Assembly (NCBI GenBank): GCA_964623395.1
Contig: CAZUSI010000059.1
Coordinates: forward strand, 1-8,956
Direction: 5' to 3'
Length of the DNA stretch: 8,956 nt
From: JBDRZD01 sp964623395
GTDB lineage: Bacteria; Hydrothermota; Hydrothermia; Hydrothermales; Hydrothermaceae
Shown here: in pieces, positions 5,039-8,956 of the stretch
Numbering within the stretch: position 1 is the first letter of the stretch
Layout of the letters: the number at the start of each line of letters is the position of its first letter
Notes under the pieces: model-generated
Databases searched by the model: none
Seen by the model: only the letters and a program-made list of their open reading frames with translations
What the model was told of the DNA's origin: nothing
Translations under genes and position numbers: made by a program

Positions 5039-7948
5039 TTAACCTCCCTTTCCATGACAGTGTTTATATTTTTTACCACTGCCACAAGGGCAGGGGTCAT
5101 TTCTACCTACTTTTGGAATTTCTCTTACAAATGGCCTTTTAACTTGAGTTTCTTCTTTTTCTCTTACTATCCCTCTCGGCTCCTCTTTACCTTCCAATCT
5201 TTTCTGTGAAAATTCAGGATGTTCAGCCCTAACTCTTTCTAAAACCCTTTTTGGAATCTGAGCAACTTGAATTCTCAAAACTCTATGAACAGTTTCATTC
5301 CTTATCCTCCTCATAAGTTCTTCAAACATTTTATAACTCTCTTGCTTATATTCAACAAGGGGATCCTTTTGTCCATATGCTCTTAAATATATTCCTTCTC
5401 TTAAATGGTCAAGAGAATAAAGATGGTCTCTCCATGCTTCATCAAGTGTATATAAAAGAGCCATTCTTTCAACTTCTCTCATCTTTTCTTCACCTATAAG
5501 TTCTTCCCTTTCCTTATATATAATTTCTATTTCTTTCATTATATTATCTTTAAGTTCATCTCTATTTTTTGCATCCTCTATTCCTTTAAAATCCGAAAGG
5601 AAATGAAATCCAAGTTCTCCCTTTAAATTTAAAATATCCCAATCTTCTTTATAATCTGTTGGACAATACTTTTCTATAATTTCATCAACAATTTCTTCTA
5701 TATAATCCATTATATAATTTTTAACATCAGAACCTTCAAGTATCTCATTCCTTAAACCATATACAACTTCTCTCTGTTTATTCATAACATCATCAAATTC
5801 TAATAATCTTTTCCTTATTTCAAAATTCTGGATCTCAACCCTTTTTTGAGCTGTTTCAAGTGCCCTTGTAACCATTTTACTTTCAATAGGGCCTTCATCC
5901 TTTGAACCAAACCTTTCCATTAAAGCCATAACTTTATCAGAGCCAAAAAGTCTTAAAAGGTCATCTTCAAGGGAAAGGAAAAATTTAGTTGTTCCAGGAT
6001 CTCCCTGTCTTCCCGCTCTTCCCCTTAACTGTCTATCTATTCTTCTTGCCTCATGCTTTTCAGTTCCTATTATCATTAAACCACCAAGCTCTTTAACACC
6101 TTCACCAAGTTTTATATCAGTTCCCCTTCCTGCCATATTTGTTGCTATTGTAACAGCATATTTTTGCCCTGCTCTTGCAACTATTTCTGCTTCCTTTTGA
6201 TGATGCTTTGCATTTAAAACATGATGAGGAATATTTTCCTTTTTCAAAAGTCTTGATAAAAATTCTGATGTTTCAACAGAAGTTGTTCCAACTAAAACTG
6301 GTCTTCCTATACTATACCATTTTTTAATTTCATCAACAACTGCTTTAAACTTTTGTTTTTTTGTTTTAAAAATAATATCTGGTAAATCCTGCCTTATGCA
6401 TGGTTTATTTGTTGGAATAACAACAACATCAAGTTTATATATCTCCCAGAATTCAGCAGCCTCTGTTATTGCTGTTCCTGTCATTCCTGCAAGTTTTTCA
6501 TACATCCTGAAATAATTTTGAATTGTAATTGTTGCAAGTGTTTGTGTTTCCCTTTGAACAGTAACACCTTCTTTTGCTTCAACTGCTTCATGTAAACCAT
6601 CTGACCATCTCCTTCCATACATAAGTCTTCCAGTAAACTCATCAACTATTATAACCTTCCCATCCATTACCACATAATCAACATCCTTTTCAAATAATGA
6701 ATATGCCTTAAAAAGTTGCTTTATTGCGTGAATCTTTTCAGATTTTTCAGAATATTCCCTTAAAATTCTTTCCTTTTCAAAGAATTTTTCCCTTGCTGTT
6801 AAATCTTCTCTTAAATCTATTTGATGAAGTTCTATTGAAAGGTCAGGAAGAAGAAATAAATCCTTTTCCTTTTTTTGAAGTTCTTCTCTTCCCTTTTCTG
6901 TTATATCAACTGAATGGGATTTTTCATCTATGACAAAATAAAGGGCACTATCAAACTCAGAAAGTTTTTTCTCTTTCATAAGGGAAAGCTCAAAATTTTC
7001 AACAAGCCTCATCATATCAGGTTCTTGAAGCAATTTAAAAAGTCTTTTTGATTTTGGGGCACCCCTTCTTGCAAGGAGAAGTTTTTTTGCAGCTTCTTCC
7101 TTTTTACCCTCTTTTAATAATTTTTCTGCCTCCTGTAATACACTATTTATAAGTAAATTCTGTTTTCTAACAACATCTTCAACAATTCCCTTTACTTTAA
7201 CATAAACATAATTTGTTGACCTTTCAACAGGTCCTGAAATTATAAGTGGTGTTCTTGCCTCATCTATTAATATTGAATCAACTTCATCAACTATTGCATA
7301 ATAATGACCCCTTTGAACTTTATCCTCTTTTCTAAATACCATATTATCCCTTAAATAGTCAAATCCAAACTCATTATTTGTTCCATATGTTATATCCTTT
7401 TCATATTCTGGTCTTCTTTCATGTGGCTCCATTCCTGCTTGAATTACCCCTACACTTATACCAAGTGATTCATAAACAGGCCCCATCCATTCCCTATCCC
7501 TTCTTGCAAGATAATCATTAACTGTAACAAGATGGCAATTTCTTCCTGTTAGTGCATTTAAATAAAGGGGCATCGTTGCAACAAGTGTTTTACCTTCACC
7601 TGTTGCCATTTCTGCAATTTTACCCTGATGAAGGACAATTGCTCCAAGAAGTTGAACATCAAAAGGAATCATATCCCATTTTGTTTTTATTCCAACAACT
7701 TCCCATTCCTTTCCACAAAGCCTTCTACATGCTTCCTTTACATAAGCATAAGCCTCTGGAAGAATATCATCAAGTGTAATTTCTTCTTTTTGAATTGCCT
7801 TTTTCCATTCCTCTGTTTTTTTAATCAAATCTTCATCTTTTAAATCATGTATTTTATCGTATATTTCATTTATCTTATGAACAATTGGCCATAATTTTCT
7901 TAAAACTCTTTCATTTCTTGAAGGAAATAATTTCCTTAAAAAATTCAT
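5039..7948 (-). CDS. secA: Protein translocase ATPase subunit SecA
   Basis: SecA drives preproteins through SecYEG by ATP hydrolysis. The 969 residues hold all expected parts: Walker A ATGEGKT (115-121), DEVDS (221-225), the preprotein cross-linking domain, VGTTSVETSE in the second motor domain (553-562), IATNMAGRGTDI (601-612), QLRGRAGRQGDPG (640-652), the helical scaffold and wing, and a C-terminal zinc site CPCGSGKKYKHCHG (953-966; C953, C955, C964, H965) that binds SecB or ribosomes in other bacteria. Between GPVERS (239-244) and DEKSHSVDITEKG (341-353) lies an insertion longer by some 50 residues than in E. coli. Its ARRGAPKSKRLFKLL motif (293-307) is typical of FCB-group SecA. AGGAGG (7958-7963) is 9 bases before the ATG. 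The start overlaps the HD gene stop as ATGA, which implies translational coupling. Confidence 0.98.
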   Translation of the reverse strand: MNFLRKLFPSRNERVLRKLWPIVHKINEIYDKIHDLKDEDLIKKTEEWKKAIQKEEITLDDILPEAYAYVKEACRRLCGKEWEVVGIKTKWDMIPFDVQLLGAIVLHQGKIAEMATGEGKTLVATMPLYLNALTGRNCHLVTVNDYLARRDREWMGPVYESLGISVGVIQAGMEPHERRPEYEKDITYGTNNEFGFDYLRDNMVFRKEDKVQRGHYYAIVDEVDSILIDEARTPLIISGPVERSTNYVYVKVKGIVEDVVRKQNLLINSVLQEAEKLLKEGKKEEAAKKLLLARRGAPKSKRLFKLLQEPDMMRLVENFELSLMKEKKLSEFDSALYFVIDEKSHSVDITEKGREELQKKEKDLFLLPDLSIELHQIDLREDLTAREKFFEKERILREYSEKSEKIHAIKQLFKAYSLFEKDVDYVVMDGKVIIVDEFTGRLMYGRRWSDGLHEAVEAKEGVTVQRETQTLATITIQNYFRMYEKLAGMTGTAITEAAEFWEIYKLDVVVIPTNKPCIRQDLPDIIFKTKKQKFKAVVDEIKKWYSIGRPVLVGTTSVETSEFLSRLLKKENIPHHVLNAKHHQKEAEIVARAGQKYAVTIATNMAGRGTDIKLGEGVKELGGLMIIGTEKHEARRIDRQLRGRAGRQGDPGTTKFFLSLEDDLLRLFGSDKVMALMERFGSKDEGPIESKMVTRALETAQKRVEIQNFEIRKRLLEFDDVMNKQREVVYGLRNEILEGSDVKNYIMDYIEEIVDEIIEKYCPTDYKEDWDILNLKGELGFHFLSDFKGIEDAKNRDELKDNIMKEIEIIYKEREELIGEEKMREVERMALLYTLDEAWRDHLYSLDHLREGIYLRAYGQKDPLVEYKQESYKMFEELMRRIRNETVHRVLRIQVAQIPKRVLERVRAEHPEFSQKRLEGKEEPRGIVREKEETQVKRPFVREIPKVGRNDPCPCGSGKKYKHCHGKGG

Positions 7949-8883
7949 TCCTCACCACCTCCTAAAAAAATAGACCTTTGCAATTCCTTTTGGTAATCAG
8001 ACCATCTCTCATTTTTTTTACTTTCTTCTCGTGCTTTCTTGAACTTAAACATTGTAGTTTCAATATAGTCAGCAAAATGTAAAAGAATTGCTTCTTCAGT
8101 GCAAGGCAATATTAAAGCACCCTTATCCTTTTCACCATGATGCGATGCAATCATATGTAAGATTCTTAATTTTAAATCTTCTGGAAAATTCTCTATCTTC
8201 TTTATTGCTCCATGAACAATTACTAAACCAATCCCTATATGATCTATAAGTTTTCCTGCATCAGAAATATCAATTCCTTTTTCATATTCATAGGTTTTTA
8301 TCTTGCCTATATCGTGTAAAAGTGCACCTGTTAAAATAATATCTCTTGATACATCTGGATAAATTTCTAAAAGTGCTTCAACAACTTCAACAACATTTAA
8401 TGTATGCTCAATAAGACCACCAATATATGCATGATGATATTTTTTTGCTGCTGGTGCTTTTAAAAATTCTTTCCTTATATTAGGGTCATTAAAAATGAGA
8501 TTTAAAAGTTTCCTTAAATAGGGATTTTCAATTGTTGTAAGAATACCATCAAGGGAATTTTCCATCTCTTTTATATCCCTTGGTGATAAAGGTAAAAGTT
8601 CCTCTAAATTAATTTCTTCAACTTCTTTTATATCTTTTAATTTAAACACTAATTCACCATCCCTTTCATAAGCCTCACCTTTTATCATGAAAATACCTTC
8701 TTTCAAATTTTCAAATTTTTCTAAATTATCAAAAATATAACCTTTTATTTCCCCTGTTTTATCAGAAATATAAATTTCATAAAAAAATCCACCATCCCTT
8801 TTTTCTTTTTTCCTTATTTTTTTTAAAATAAAAATATCTTCAAACTCACCCTTTTCAATTTCTTTAACAAAAATTTTTTTCAT
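7945..8883 (-). CDS. yhaM: YhaM-type 3'-5' exoribonuclease (OB-fold plus HD domain)
   Basis: The 312-residue protein has the two-domain layout of YhaM/CBF1, a metal-dependent exonuclease that trims RNA 3' ends in Bacillus and relatives. An N-terminal OB-fold nucleic-acid-binding domain (about 1-85, with the strand pattern ISDKTGEIKGYIFD) precedes an HD domain with H160, H190-D191 (LLHDIGK), H215, H248-H249 (SHHG) and D272 (FADYIE) as metal ligands. HHAYIGGLIEHT (150-161) is a YhaM signature. The ATG at 8883 has no Shine-Dalgarno sequence, but it sits 10 bases past a strong promoter -10 box, which points to a leaderless message; no other in-frame ATG occurs until residue 66. It is the first gene of a three-gene operon with secA. 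A ribonuclease role is inferred from family; some HD proteins of this type act on other phosphoesters. Confidence 0.9.
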   Translation of the reverse strand: MKKIFVKEIEKGEFEDIFILKKIRKKEKRDGGFFYEIYISDKTGEIKGYIFDNLEKFENLKEGIFMIKGEAYERDGELVFKLKDIKEVEEINLEELLPLSPRDIKEMENSLDGILTTIENPYLRKLLNLIFNDPNIRKEFLKAPAAKKYHHAYIGGLIEHTLNVVEVVEALLEIYPDVSRDIILTGALLHDIGKIKTYEYEKGIDISDAGKLIDHIGIGLVIVHGAIKKIENFPEDLKLRILHMIASHHGEKDKGALILPCTEEAILLHFADYIETTMFKFKKAREESKKNERWSDYQKELQRSIFLGGGEE

Positions 8884-8893
8884 TAAGTATATA

Positions 8894-8922
8894 ATAATAA
8901 AGGATTAAATTGAATTTGTCAA
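8894..8922 (-). promoter_or_regulatory. Sigma-70-type promoter giving a near-leaderless mRNA
   Basis: The minus strand carries a perfect TTGACA (8922-8917), a 17-base spacer and TATTAT (8899-8894). The usual 6-7 bases to the start place +1 at about 8888-8887, only 4-5 bases before the ATG at 8883. No purine-rich ribosome site lies between them. The promoter should drive the HD gene, secA and the BCAM0308-family gene. Confidence 0.78.
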
Positions 8923-8956
8923 TAAATTGTATAATTCATATAATAAAAAGTTCTTC

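Noticed and set aside
6724..7843. Several short plus-strand frames opposite secA
   Set aside because: All are antisense to conserved SecA domains, short and low-complexity.
1..8956. Marked purine excess on the coding strand as a special structure
   Set aside because: The plus strand is T- and C-rich throughout because every gene is on the minus strand and uses AAA, GAA, AGA and GGA codons heavily; codon use explains it.
1..8956. tRNA, rRNA, CRISPR array, insertion sequence or tandem repeat
   Set aside because: Nothing with a GC-rich structured RNA profile, regularly spaced repeat or inverted terminal repeat was seen by eye, and almost all of the window is covered by genes.

Overview
The window is AT-rich (roughly 70% A+T by eye) and every recognisable gene reads on the minus strand, so gene order below runs from high to low coordinates. 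The proteins are bacterial and rich in Lys, Glu and Ile. SecA carries the long insertion and the flanking motifs I know from the Bacteroidetes/Chlorobi (FCB) side of the bacterial tree. A two-site protein disulfide oxidoreductase and an RtcB whose active-site numbering closely tracks the Pyrococcus enzyme suggest a thermophile. An uncultured FCB-affiliated or WOR-3-like lineage is my best guess, but only an inference. A run of exactly 100 Ns shows that this is a scaffolded draft assembly.

Region 1 (8956 down to 4598) is a secretion and RNA-turnover operon. A TTGACA-N17-TATTAT promoter lies so close to the first ATG that the mRNA should be leaderless. It drives a YhaM-type OB-fold/HD exoribonuclease, then secA (4-base ATGA overlap), then a zinc-binding BCAM0308-family protein of unknown function (3-base gap). 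That last gene runs into the assembly gap.

Region 2 (4597 to 4403) is the gap plus 95 bases that look like the extreme C-terminus of a different protein, a CorC/HlyC-type (CNNM-like) transporter. Translating through the Ns gives one continuous but probably chimeric ORF. The true gap is then likely much longer than 100 bases.

Region 3 (4406 to 1) is a second tightly packed operon with its own candidate promoter: protein disulfide oxidoreductase, a 67-residue YgaP-like membrane protein (DUF2892), a class IV D-amino-acid-type aminotransferase, the RNA ligase RtcB, and a large protein cut off by the window edge. That last gene has no ATG near its start. It begins with TTG directly after the rtcB stop codon, in the same frame, and stays open for 391 codons. 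Its C-terminal part reads as a class II aldolase/adducin domain, behind about 230 residues that I cannot place.

No tRNA, rRNA, CRISPR, insertion sequence, repeat array or convincing intrinsic terminator was seen. The only non-genic stretches are the 100-N gap, the 48 bases before the oxidoreductase and the 73 bases before the HD gene; both of the latter hold promoter candidates.
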